34,380 bases of DNA from Spirochaetaceae bacterium (GTDB lineage: Bacteria > Spirochaetota > Spirochaetia > DSM-27196 > Alkalispirochaetaceae), in contig REEH01000148.1 in assembly GCA_007695175.1 (NCBI GenBank), forward strand, positions 1-34,380. The letters run 5' to 3'. A program made the translations under genes and the position numbers. The notes beneath the pieces were generated by a model, which saw nothing but the letters and a program-made list of their open reading frames with translations, searched no databases and was not told the origin of the DNA. This document shows positions 9,552 through 16,432 of the stretch, piece by piece. The first letter of the stretch is position 1; every line of letters begins with the position of its first letter.

Positions 9552-10133
9552 TCAGGGGGCGCACATTCCGAGGAAGAGCCGGTGTATGCGAGCGTCCCCG
9601 GTCAGCTCCGGGTGGAAGGTAAGGGCAAGCTGGTTCTCCTTCCGCACCACCACCGGATCGCCATTGAGGGCGGCCAGTGTGAGAACACCCGCCCCGAGCG
9701 CGGTGATGCGGGGCGCCCGGATAAAAACTCCCGGAATCGGCTGCTCCGCCCCATCCTCATCCTCCGTGAAGGATAGGGAAGCGTCAAAGCTGTCTATCTG
9801 CCGTCCGTAGGCGTTCCGGCGGATCCTGATGTCCAGAGTCCCCAGATGAACCTGAGAGCTCTCTTCGATCTCACGGGCCAGCAGAATAGCTCCGGCACAG
9901 GTGCCCAGCACGGGGAGGCCCTCGCGGATAACGTTCCGCACCGGGTGGAGCAGTCCGAAACGCTCCATGAGCAACCCGATTGTCGTACTCTCTCCGCCGG
10001 GAATGACGAGACCCGCGAGTCCCTCCAGTTCCTCCGGACGCCGAACTGAACGGGCCTCCGCTCCCAGGCGACGCAGTACTTCGAGGTGCCGCTGGAAATC
10101 ACCCTGAAAGGCGATAACCCCGACTGCTACCAT
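9552..10133 (-). CDS. pdxT: Pyridoxal 5'-phosphate synthase glutaminase subunit
   Basis: Class I glutaminase of the DXP-independent PLP synthase; it releases ammonia from glutamine and channels it to PdxS. The catalytic triad is visible: C79 in GTCAGAILL, and H174 and E176 in TFHPELTGD. The N-terminal [12 protein letters not shown] and the oxyanion/substrate loop PGGESTT (about 45-51) are diagnostic. The length of 193 residues is normal. The start overlaps the pdxS stop by 7 nt, so expression is coupled to the synthase subunit. Its stop is 1 nt from the stop of the convergent prenyl synthase gene. Confidence 0.96.
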   Translation of the reverse strand: MVAVGVIAFQGDFQRHLEVLRRLGAEARSVRRPEELEGLAGLVIPGGESTTIGLLMERFGLLHPVRNVIREGLPVLGTCAGAILLAREIEESSQVHLGTLDIRIRRNAYGRQIDSFDASLSFTEDEDGAEQPIPGVFIRAPRITALGAGVLTLAALNGDPVVVRKENQLALTFHPELTGDARIHRLFLGMCAP

Positions 10134-11032
10134 CCGCGGCCGGCGATCCGGTCTTCATGGGGCATGGCGGAGACGTTGATTCCCGTCATGGGCTCCCCGA
10201 TACCGCGGGAAATCTCCACCAGTCTGGAGGGATCATCGTGGTAGGCCACGGCGTCCACGATCGCCCGGGCACGCAGTTCCGGATTGTCCGACTTGAAGAC
10301 ACCGGATCCTACGAAAACGGCCTCCGCCCCAAGGTAGACCATGAGGGCCGCGTCGGCGGGGGTGGCCACGCCGCCGGCGGAGAAATTCGGCACCGGAAGT
10401 TTTCCTGTTCGGGATACCTCCAGGACCAGGTCGTAGGGGGCTCCCAGTTCCTTCGCGCGCGTCATGAGCTCTTCCGGAGGACAATTCCGGAGGGACCGGA
10501 TATCGCTCAGGAGGGTGCGCATGTGGCGCACCGCTTCCACCACGTCTCCCGTACCCGCTTCTCCCTTTGTTCTGATCATTGCGGCACCCTCGCCGATGCG
10601 GCGCAACGCCTCCCCCAGGTTGCGGCAACCGCACACAAAGGGAACCTTGAAACCGTACTTGTCGACGTGATAGGCGTCGTCCGCCGGGGTAAGAACCTCA
10701 CTCTCATCGATAAAATCCACCCCCATCGCTTCAAGCATCCGGGCTTCCACCACGTGGCCGATCCGGCACTTGGCCATTACCGGTATAGTCACTGCCTTCT
10801 GGATCTCTTCGATCATTCTGGGGTCACTCATGCGCGCCACGCCTCCGTGGGCGCGAATATCAGCGGGTACCCGCTCCAGTGCCATCACTGCCTGAGCCCC
10901 GGCATCAGCGGCGATTTTTGCCTGTGCGGCGTCGGTGACGTCCATGATCACGCCACCCTTGAGCATTTCCGCGAGTCCCACGTTTCTGCGCCACGTCGTG
11001 GTCTGGCGCTCGGACCAAAGTGTTTCGTTCAT
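10127..11032 (-). CDS. pdxS: Pyridoxal 5'-phosphate synthase lyase subunit
   Basis: TIM-barrel synthase that makes PLP from ribose 5-phosphate, glyceraldehyde 3-phosphate and ammonia supplied by PdxT. Catalytic residues are visible: D31 in VIMDVTD, K88 in [14 protein letters not shown] and K156 in [13 protein letters not shown]. Phosphate-binding [12 protein letters not shown] and GSGVFKS are intact. The ATG at 11032 (301 residues) is chosen because it gives the family length and has an AAGGA site upstream; a further upstream in-frame start would add 22 unrelated residues covering the promoter. It is divergent from yggS, another PLP-related gene. Confidence 0.96.
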   Translation of the reverse strand: MNETLWSERQTTTWRRNVGLAEMLKGGVIMDVTDAAQAKIAADAGAQAVMALERVPADIRAHGGVARMSDPRMIEEIQKAVTIPVMAKCRIGHVVEARMLEAMGVDFIDESEVLTPADDAYHVDKYGFKVPFVCGCRNLGEALRRIGEGAAMIRTKGEAGTGDVVEAVRHMRTLLSDIRSLRNCPPEELMTRAKELGAPYDLVLEVSRTGKLPVPNFSAGGVATPADAALMVYLGAEAVFVGSGVFKSDNPELRARAIVDAVAYHDDPSRLVEISRGIGEPMTGINVSAMPHEDRIAGRGW

Positions 11033-11063
11033 CGTTTGATATCCTTCTTCAGATCTGGGTTCA

Positions 11064-11092
11064 AAGGTATACGGGGGGCGTACTCTCGTCAA
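11064..11092 (-). promoter_or_regulatory. Predicted pdxST promoter
   Basis: TTGACG (-35, 11087-11092) on the - strand, with TACCTT at 11064-11069 (17-nt spacer) or TATACC at 11066-11071 (15-nt spacer) as -10. The 5' UTR would be about 25 nt and include the AAGGA site. The -35 overlaps the -35 of the opposing yggS promoter. Confidence 0.45.
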
Positions 11093-11115
11093 CATCATCG
11101 GCCCCGTGCTACAAT
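11086..11115 (+). promoter_or_regulatory. Predicted yggS promoter (leaderless geometry)
   Basis: TCGTCA (11086-11091), 18-nt spacer, TACAAT (11110-11115) preceded by TGC, an extended -10. Six nt later comes the ATG at 11122, which has no Shine-Dalgarno, so the transcript should start at the start codon. Confidence 0.55.
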
Positions 11116-11121
11116 GCGCTC

Positions 11122-11811
11122 ATGGGTGTGATCGCGGAGAACCTGCGGGAAATAGAGGAAAAAATTTATCTTTCCTGCGGCAGGGCGGGACGGGACCGCG
11201 AGGCGGTGCGTCTTATGGCAGTCAGCAAGCTTCAGCCGGAGGAGAGCATCCGGGAAGCTCTGGATCTGGGACTGCGCCTTTTCGGCGAGAGCCGGGTCCA
11301 GGAGACGATGAGCAGGACCAGTCTCTTTCCGGAAGATGCGGAGGTTCACCTTATCGGGCACCTGCAGCGAAACAAGGCACGGGACGCGGCGTCCTTTTAC
11401 CACGCGATCCAGTCGATAGACGCCGTGCGAACGGTGGAAGCGCTTGAGATGAGGCTTGACCAGGCGGGACGCACGATCACCGCCATGGTGGAGGTCAATA
11501 CTTCGGGAGAGGAGAGCAAACAGGGGGTCACCACCTATGAGGACCTCCTGGAGGTGGCCCGGTCCGTTCAGGAGGCAAAACACATGAGGCTCACGGGCCT
11601 CATGACCATTGGTCCGATCAGTACAAACGAGAAGATACTGCGCACCGCTTTTGCCTCGCTCAGGGATTTTCGCGATCGCCTGGAGCGGGATCTGGGAGCT
11701 CCCTTGCCGGAACTGTCCATGGGAATGAGTAACGATCTGGAAGAGGCGATCCTGGAAGGTGCCACGATGGTGCGAATCGGAAGTTCCCTCTTCGGGGAGC
11801 GACGCCGATGA
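11122..11811 (+). CDS. yggS: YggS/PLPBP-type pyridoxal phosphate homeostasis protein
   Basis: Non-catalytic alanine-racemase-fold protein that binds PLP and buffers cellular B6 vitamers and amino-acid pools. The PLP lysine is K36 in LMAVSKLQPEESI. Family landmarks FGESRVQE, HLIGHLQRNKAR, VNTSGEESKQGV, GLMTIGP, SMGMSNDLEEAI and GATMVRIGSSLFG are all in order. The length of 229 residues is standard. The ATG at 11122 starts just before the family's first helix (MGVIAENLREIEEKI); the upstream extension runs through the promoter and is rejected. It is divergent from pdxST and overlaps the next gene by 4 nt. Confidence 0.95.
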   Translation: MGVIAENLREIEEKIYLSCGRAGRDREAVRLMAVSKLQPEESIREALDLGLRLFGESRVQETMSRTSLFPEDAEVHLIGHLQRNKARDAASFYHAIQSIDAVRTVEALEMRLDQAGRTITAMVEVNTSGEESKQGVTTYEDLLEVARSVQEAKHMRLTGLMTIGPISTNEKILRTAFASLRDFRDRLERDLGAPLPELSMGMSNDLEEAILEGATMVRIGSSLFGERRR

Positions 11812-12305
11812 TGCGGCGCTGCTCATCCCCGCTGGCTCTGATCCTCGCGGTGCTGCTCCTGCTCCCGGGCCTTTCGGCCGGGCCCGGAATCCGGGCACAG
11901 GACGCTCCCGGCGCGCAACAGACCGGAGAGAACGGAAGCGACGAGAACGGACGCGACGAAAACGGAAACGGGGATGATGAGACGCAGGTACCGCTTCCCT
12001 ACGAGCGGGAGGAGTTCCCTGAGTGGGCCTGGGACGTACGGCGAGGGGAGATTATCGCTTTCGGGGCATTCCCTCTGGCGATGATTATCAGCGGAATCGG
12101 CCTGCAACTGGGACGGTTCACCGCCGCCAGCGTCAGGGAGGGCGGTTTTTCTCAGGAGAACGCGCCCTTTTTTCTCTCCACCCGCACCGGCCCGAGGTAT
12201 GACGAGAATGAACGCATCGGCCTGTTGATCTCGGCGGGAGTCATAAGCGTGGGAGTTGCCCTGGTGGATTATTTCCTGGGACGGCGGGAACAGCGGAACC
12301 GATGA
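11808..12305 (+). CDS. Small membrane protein of unknown function with signal peptide
   Basis: I do not recognise a named family. The 165 residues start with a signal peptide (MMRR, then a Leu-rich core to about residue 30), then an acidic Asn/Gly/Asp/Glu linker built from three ENG-type pentads (about 41-55). Two hydrophobic helices follow (about 85-105, IIAFGAFPLAMIISGIGLQLG, and 143-162, IGLLISAGVISVGVALVDYF), and the chain ends in a basic tail RREQRNR. It probably sits in the inner membrane with the linker outside. It overlaps yggS and rluD by 4 nt at each end, so it is a translated middle gene of a three-gene operon. Function is not inferable from the neighbours. Confidence 0.8.
   Translation: MMRRCSSPLALILAVLLLLPGLSAGPGIRAQDAPGAQQTGENGSDENGRDENGNGDDETQVPLPYEREEFPEWAWDVRRGEIIAFGAFPLAMIISGIGLQLGRFTAASVREGGFSQENAPFFLSTRTGPRYDENERIGLLISAGVISVGVALVDYFLGRREQRNR
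11928..11972 (+). repeat. Three 15-bp tandem repeats in the linker of the membrane protein
   Basis: Units at 11928-11942, 11943-11957 and 11958-11972 share GA(G/A)AACGGA and encode ENGSD, ENGRD and ENGNG. The unit is in frame, so copy-number change would alter linker length without a frameshift. Confidence 0.7.
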
Positions 12306-13258
12306 CTCCCTCCTTCGATGTCCTGGTCCCTCCCGACGCCCCCCGGGGCAAACGACTTGACCTCTATCTCGTGGAAGATCTGCAGCTCTGCCGCCGGAAC
12401 CGGCTCAGGCACCAGCTCGAGGGTCTCCGTTGCAACGGAAAGGAAGCAAAACTCTCCACGCGGATCGGTCCGGGCGACCGAATTTCCGGAACGCTGGTCG
12501 CGCCGCCACCCCTGGTAGCGGAGGGCGAGCCCCTGGACTTTACCATTCTGCGGCAGGAACCCCTGTACCTGGTAATCGACAAACCCCAGGGACTGGTGGT
12601 GCATCCCGGAGCGGGGAACCGCCGGGGGACGCTTGTCAACGGTCTGCTCTGGCGCTACCGTGACGACCCCTTCTTCGCTTCCGCCGGAAGGGAGGACCCT
12701 TCGGAGACGGTCGAGTCATTTCGACCCGGCATCGTGCACCGCCTGGACAAGGACACGAGCGGCGTGATGATCGTGGCACGTAATCCGGACGTCCACCACC
12801 ATCTGGTGGAGCAGTTCGCCCGGGGAACGGTGAAAAAGCAGTACCTGGCGATCATCCGGGGCCGGCTCGTTCCTGACGAGGGGGAAATCGACGCGCCGGT
12901 GGGACGGGATCCGCACCACCGGCAGCGCTTTTCCGTGAGTCCCCGGGGAAAAGCGGCGCGCACCCTCTGGAAAGTGCTCCGCCGCGTGCCGGGGTACACC
13001 CTGGTGCTGCTCCGACCCCTCACGGGGCGTACACACCAGCTCCGCGTTCACATGGCCTCTCGGGGCACTCCCATCGTGGGGGACCCCATATACGGCGGAC
13101 GGGAGGCTCCTGCATCGGGGGTGACCCTCATGCTGCACGCCCTCACGCTTCAACTCTCTCCCGCGCCGGGACACGAACCGGTGCTCTTTCGTTCCGCCGT
13201 ACCGCACCGATTTCACCAGTTTCTCGACACTCACTCCGCCGCTTCAAACTCCCGGTAG
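12302..13258 (+). CDS. rluD: RluA/RluD-family 23S rRNA pseudouridine synthase
   Basis: Isomerises uridine to pseudouridine in rRNA. The N-terminal S4-type RNA-binding segment covers about residues 15-75. The catalytic domain begins near LYLVIDKPQGLVVHPG (88-103). The catalytic aspartate is D149 in the signature GIVHRLDKDTSGVMIVA. LTGRTHQLRVHMASRGTPIVGDPIYGG is the second conserved block. The length of 318 residues and presence of S4 fit the RluD/RluC/RluB-like RluA branch; the exact target uridine (1911/1915/1917 if RluD) cannot be told from motifs. The start overlaps the preceding gene by 4 nt. The 3' end overlaps the convergent MBL-fold gene by 28 nt. Confidence 0.93.
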   Translation: MTPSFDVLVPPDAPRGKRLDLYLVEDLQLCRRNRLRHQLEGLRCNGKEAKLSTRIGPGDRISGTLVAPPPLVAEGEPLDFTILRQEPLYLVIDKPQGLVVHPGAGNRRGTLVNGLLWRYRDDPFFASAGREDPSETVESFRPGIVHRLDKDTSGVMIVARNPDVHHHLVEQFARGTVKKQYLAIIRGRLVPDEGEIDAPVGRDPHHRQRFSVSPRGKAARTLWKVLRRVPGYTLVLLRPLTGRTHQLRVHMASRGTPIVGDPIYGGREAPASGVTLMLHALTLQLSPAPGHEPVLFRSAVPHRFHQFLDTHSAASNSR

Positions 13259-13851
13259 TAGGGGCTGAGGTGGAGTTCCGCCCGGAGCGTTGATGGAGGA
13301 CCCACAGAGGGCAGAAGCAGAAGATCCGAATCCGCCCCGGGAAGGGTGAAGAGCTGATCCTTGACGGTGGCTATCAGGAGTTCCTCGTTATAGTTGGTGG
13401 GCGTCTCCCCCAGTGTTCCGGCGTGGACGATGGCACCGCTGAAAAGGCAGTTTCCCATGCGGTACACGTAGGAACTCCGGGAGTGTGGCAGAAAGGGAAT
13501 TGCCTCAAGGGTAATGCCCTCCAGCACCAGCGGCTCCCGTGCCTCAGGATATATCTGGCGGCACGTCCGCCCGAAGAGCTCCTCCTCTCCGGCAATCACC
13601 TGATAAGCAAAAATTCGTCCCAATGTATGCAGGGGATGACGCATATACTCTTCCGGGTGCGTCACGACGATCCACCGGACTTCGATCTGAAGCCGCAGAA
13701 GCAGCGCGTAGAAATCATTGTCCACATGAACGGGATCCACCAGGATCGCCCCTGTTCCTTCCCGGGGCGCCACAATGTAACAGGTGGTGCGGCTCACGGG
13801 GCTGAAATAGGGAACAACGCGCAACGATGGATTCTGGTCGCTCAAAAACAT
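13231..13851 (-). CDS. Metallo-beta-lactamase-fold protein with degenerate metal site
   Basis: The 206 residues follow the glyoxalase II/MBL-hydrolase plan: SRTTCYIV...AILVDP (about 20-40), a strand ending VVTH, GITLEAIPFLPHSRSSYVYRMGNCLFSGA (112-140) in place of GITL..TPGHTPGSV...LFTGD, and LLLPSVGPPSTLRAELHLSPYY near the end. The HxHxDH motif reads THPEEYM (64-70): only H65 remains. H123 aligns with the PGH histidine, but the GD aspartate is A140 and the GHG histidine is V183. A two-metal hydrolase is therefore unlikely; a binding or structural pseudoenzyme is more plausible. The ATG lies 1-2 nt after GAAGAGG; the TTG two codons later has better spacing and could be the real start. It overlaps the upstream pentapeptide gene by 10 nt. 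Confidence 0.78.
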   Translation of the reverse strand: MFLSDQNPSLRVVPYFSPVSRTTCYIVAPREGTGAILVDPVHVDNDFYALLLRLQIEVRWIVVTHPEEYMRHPLHTLGRIFAYQVIAGEEELFGRTCRQIYPEAREPLVLEGITLEAIPFLPHSRSSYVYRMGNCLFSGAIVHAGTLGETPTNYNEELLIATVKDQLFTLPGADSDLLLLPSVGPPSTLRAELHLSPYYREFEAAE

Positions 13852-14336
13852 GCCTCTTCGTAGTTTGAATGACGGAAAGTCACCTCATTTCGCTGGGAAA
13901 ACTGAAAGAGAGCGTCCTTCACGTCGCAGTTTACGAAATTGACTGTGCTCAACCGGGCGTTTACGAATCGGCTTCCTCTCAGGGATGCGTCGCTGAAATC
14001 GGTATCCCGGGCGTAGATCCCGTTGAAATTGCAGAGATCGGCGGTAACGCCGGTGAAGGAGCAGTTTATCAGGCGACATCCCGCAAAAACGGACTCGAAT
14101 ATGTGGGCCTGATCAAAATGACAGTTTTCAAAGAGCGCGAAATCGGCGAAGAAACACTCAAGCGTACTGTTGCGGAAGTCACAGTCCTTCAGCATCGAGC
14201 CGGTGAAGCGGACCCAGCGCAGATGGCGGCTGGTGAGATCCATTCCGGAGAATCCCTTGTTTCGTCCGTCCACGTACTCTATCAGGGGTGCCGGGAGGCT
14301 CTCCAGGTAGTACTGATCCCGTGATTGTCCAAACAC
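13842..14336 (-). CDS. Pentapeptide-repeat protein
   Basis: 164 residues, of which about 28-155 show the A(D/N)LXX-like periodicity of a right-handed quadrilateral beta helix, with Phe or Leu at every fifth position: FRNSTLECFFADFALFENCHF, then CSFTGVTADLCNFNG and FSDASLRGSRFVNARLSTVNF. No signal peptide or membrane segment is seen, so it is probably cytosolic. Members of this fold include DNA-mimic gyrase protectors (Qnr, MfpA), but most have unknown roles and nothing here is specific. GTG is used as start; it has no Shine-Dalgarno and lies 8 nt after a TACAAT box. It is the first gene of a two-gene unit with the degenerate MBL protein, which suggests a joint role. Confidence 0.85.
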   Translation of the reverse strand: MFGQSRDQYYLESLPAPLIEYVDGRNKGFSGMDLTSRHLRWVRFTGSMLKDCDFRNSTLECFFADFALFENCHFDQAHIFESVFAGCRLINCSFTGVTADLCNFNGIYARDTDFSDASLRGSRFVNARLSTVNFVNCDVKDALFQFSQRNEVTFRHSNYEEACF

Positions 14337-14344
14337 GATAGGGC

Positions 14345-14373
14345 ATTGTATGACCAGACCGGAACTTGCACAA
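14345..14373 (-). promoter_or_regulatory. Predicted promoter of the pentapeptide-repeat gene (leaderless geometry)
   Basis: On the - strand, TTGTGC (-35, 14368-14373), 17-nt spacer and TACAAT (-10, 14345-14350). The GTG start follows after 8 nt, so the leader would be 0-2 nt. The -35 shares four bases with the opposing promoter inside TTGCACAA. Confidence 0.5.
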
Positions 14374-14394
14374 CCGCTGTCCGCAAGCTACAAT
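14366..14394 (+). promoter_or_regulatory. Predicted promoter of the cysteine-rich protein/murI-rsgA/mutS2 operon (leaderless geometry)
   Basis: TTGCAC (14366-14371), exactly 17 nt, TACAAT (14389-14394). Seven nt separate the -10 from the ATG at 14402, which has no Shine-Dalgarno, so transcription should begin at or 1 nt before the start codon. The divergent gene has a mirror-image promoter. Confidence 0.6.
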
Positions 14395-14401
14395 CTTCCT
14401 G

Positions 14402-14689
14402 ATGGCAAGGTGTTTCAAGTGTGGACAGGATCTTCCCCGGGAGATGCAAATTACGCGCACAGTGGAATGCCCTTCATGCAACCAGCCGGTGCGGTGCTGT
14501 CGCAATTGCGTCTTCTACCTGCCCGGAGCACATTGGGATTGCAGAGAGACTGTTCCCGAACAGGTCATGGACAAGGAACGCTCGAATTTCTGCGAATACT
14601 TTCGCCTGAATCAGAGTTCGGGCGGCGCCGGTGCCCCCTCGGACAAGGGGCGCAGCGCACGCAATGTATTCGATGATCTCTTTTCCTGA
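14402..14689 (+). CDS. Cysteine-rich zinc-ribbon-like protein of unknown function
   Basis: 95 residues with nine cysteines: C4 and C7 (CFKC), C23 and C26 (CPSC), C32, C33 and C36 (CCRNC), C47 and C64. This looks like a rubredoxin-type zinc ribbon plus a second metal- or redox-active part. The segment CRNCVFYLPGAHWDCRE...DKERSNFCEYF resembles a widespread bacterial unknown family with an FYDPGAYNQCRE-like core; I know no function for it. The ATG at 14402 is preferred over an upstream in-frame TTG that coincides with the -35 box and would add 12 residues unlike the family start. It lies 12 nt before the murI-rsgA fusion and is the first gene of that operon. Confidence 0.85.
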   Translation: MARCFKCGQDLPREMQITRTVECPSCNQPVRCCRNCVFYLPGAHWDCRETVPEQVMDKERSNFCEYFRLNQSSGGAGAPSDKGRSARNVFDDLFS

Positions 14690-14701
14690 AGTACGGACCT
14701 G

Positions 14702-16432
14702 ATGGTTCTTTTTCTCGATTCCGGTGTGGGCGGTCTGGTGTACCTGGAGGAGTTCAGGCGCCGCAACCGGGGCGTCCCCTGTGAGTACATCGCCGATACG
14801 GCGTGGTTTCCCTACGGAGAACGCCCCCCCGCGGAGGTGCGCCGACGCGTTCTCTTCCTGGTGGAGCACTGGATGCAGAAATCCCGGCTGGAAGAATCAC
14901 CGCTCCCCGGGGCGGTAGTGATCGCATGCAACACAGCCTCCGTCGTTGCCCTGGAGGCGCTCCGGCTCCGTTTTCCCGTACCTTTTGTCGGAGTCGTGCC
15001 GGCGGTCAAACCGGGAGCAGAATCGACGTCCACCGGTCACATAGCACTTCTGGCAACAGCGCGCACCGCTGATGACCCCTACACGGACGAACTGGTTCAA
15101 CGTTTCGCACGGTACTGCCGGGTAACCCGGATCGGCCTCCCGCGGCTCGTAGAGGCGACGGAACGGGGCTTCTGTGGAACGGCAGAGGATGTGGCGCGCG
15201 TCTTCCGGGAGGACGCGCTCGCAAGAATGGATTCCTCCGTCGATACGGTCGTGCTGGCCTGTACCCATTTCGTACGGCACCGCGATCTCTTCCGGAAAAT
15301 TCTGGGACCAGGTGTGCGCATCACCGATTCCCTGGAAGGCGTGGTGCGCCGTGTGGAATCCATCCTTCGGGAAGGAGGGACCGACGCTTCCGGCCGGGAC
15401 CGGGGGCGGTTCCTCCATACCGGAACACTTCCCTCCGAGATGGAGTGTCTTGAAGGACGGTACAGGGTCACTCCCTTTTCCCTGCCGGAGGAGATGAGGG
15501 CCACCGTTCTGTGGGGGGCAAACAATATTTACAGTCTCCGCACAAGCTCAGGAGAGATTCTTGAACACCTTCGGATAAAGGGAAAGGTCCTGCCCGGAAC
15601 GGAGGAGGGCGAGTACAACCCTCTTGCACCGGGAGACGAGGTTACTCTGGTAGGGAGTGGCTCGGACCGTCGCATTCTGGAGCGCCGCCCTCGACGGAAC
15701 CTGGTGCGCCGGTGGAACAGGAAACGGCGTGCTCTGCAGGCGATCGCGGCCAACGTGGATACAATCCTGGTCGTTTCTTCCGCTACGGATCCCCCATACC
15801 GCCCCGGATTCGTGGATCGCGTTCTGGTGATGGCGGAACTGGAGGGAATACCGGCGGCGATCGTCCTCAACAAGGCCGACTATTCCGTACCGCCCGAGGT
15901 GGAACGGCACCTGACCATCCTGGAGGAACTGGGTTATCCGCTCTATCGCACAATTGCCGGCGGCGACGGGGAAAGCCTTCCGGAGATACCCCTGGAGTTG
16001 CGCCGTTACACCGCCGGCACCGTTACGGTCCTGGTGGGACGGTCCGGCGTGGGTAAATCCTCGCTCATCAACCACCTCGTTCCTGAAGCGGACCTCACCA
16101 CGGGAGCCACCTCGCGCAAGTACAGTCGCGGGCGCCATACCACCACCCTGGCACGGCAGGTCGTTGCCAGTGATCCCAAGCTCGACGGGGCGATCTACAT
16201 CGATACGCCGGGGGTTCGCGAGTTCGATCTGGTGGGGTACAGCTGCACCGAGATGGCTGCCGGTTTCCGGGAATTCCTGCCGCTGATTCCTCACTGCCGC
16301 ATGCCCGGGTGCACGCACCTGCACGAGCCGGACTGTGCGGTAAGGAACGGGGTGGCGAGCGGATCGGTCGCGCCGGAACGGTACCTCTCTTACCGGATTC
16401 TGGCGGAAAGTCTTCTCAAGGAGTTTTCTTGA
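14702..16432 (+). CDS. murI-rsgA: Fusion of glutamate racemase and ribosome-assembly GTPase RsgA
   Basis: One uninterrupted 576-residue frame with two full-length enzymes. Residues 1 to about 262 are glutamate racemase, making D-glutamate for peptidoglycan: FLDSGVGGL with D6, IADTAWFPYGE, catalytic C76 in VIACNTAS and C187 in VVLACTHF. Residues about 266-576 are RsgA/YjeQ, a 30S-maturation GTPase: OB fold (266-330), circularly permuted G domain with NKAD (390-393) before the P-loop GRSGVGKS (446-453), G2 region GRHTTT, G3 DTPG (501-504), and the C-terminal zinc knuckle C532-x4-C537-x-H539-x5-C545. All key residues are intact in both. M265 sits directly after GGAGGAG with essentially no spacing, so separate internal initiation is possible but poorly placed. 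mutS2 overlaps its stop. Confidence 0.93.
   Translation: MVLFLDSGVGGLVYLEEFRRRNRGVPCEYIADTAWFPYGERPPAEVRRRVLFLVEHWMQKSRLEESPLPGAVVIACNTASVVALEALRLRFPVPFVGVVPAVKPGAESTSTGHIALLATARTADDPYTDELVQRFARYCRVTRIGLPRLVEATERGFCGTAEDVARVFREDALARMDSSVDTVVLACTHFVRHRDLFRKILGPGVRITDSLEGVVRRVESILREGGTDASGRDRGRFLHTGTLPSEMECLEGRYRVTPFSLPEEMRATVLWGANNIYSLRTSSGEILEHLRIKGKVLPGTEEGEYNPLAPGDEVTLVGSGSDRRILERRPRRNLVRRWNRKRRALQAIAANVDTILVVSSATDPPYRPGFVDRVLVMAELEGIPAAIVLNKADYSVPPEVERHLTILEELGYPLYRTIAGGDGESLPEIPLELRRYTAGTVTVLVGRSGVGKSSLINHLVPEADLTTGATSRKYSRGRHTTTLARQVVASDPKLDGAIYIDTPGVREFDLVGYSCTEMAAGFREFLPLIPHCRMPGCTHLHEPDCAVRNGVASGSVAPERYLSYRILAESLLKEFS

Noticed and set aside
11032-11098. N-terminal extension of pdxS from an upstream in-frame start
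   Set aside because: The added 22 residues do not resemble PdxS and cover the predicted promoter; the ATG at 11032 gives the family length and has a ribosome-binding site.
16309-16428. N-terminal extension of mutS2 overlapping the rsgA end
   Set aside because: It only re-reads the zinc-knuckle coding region in another frame; TTG at 16429 has AAGGAG at good spacing and matches the family start.
14702-16432. murI and rsgA as two adjacent genes joined by a frame accident
   Set aside because: Both domains are full length in one continuous frame without a stop, and the only internal ATG at the junction (M265) lies with no spacing after GGAGGAG, so a separate start is poorly supported; a sequence error cannot be excluded from one read of the DNA.
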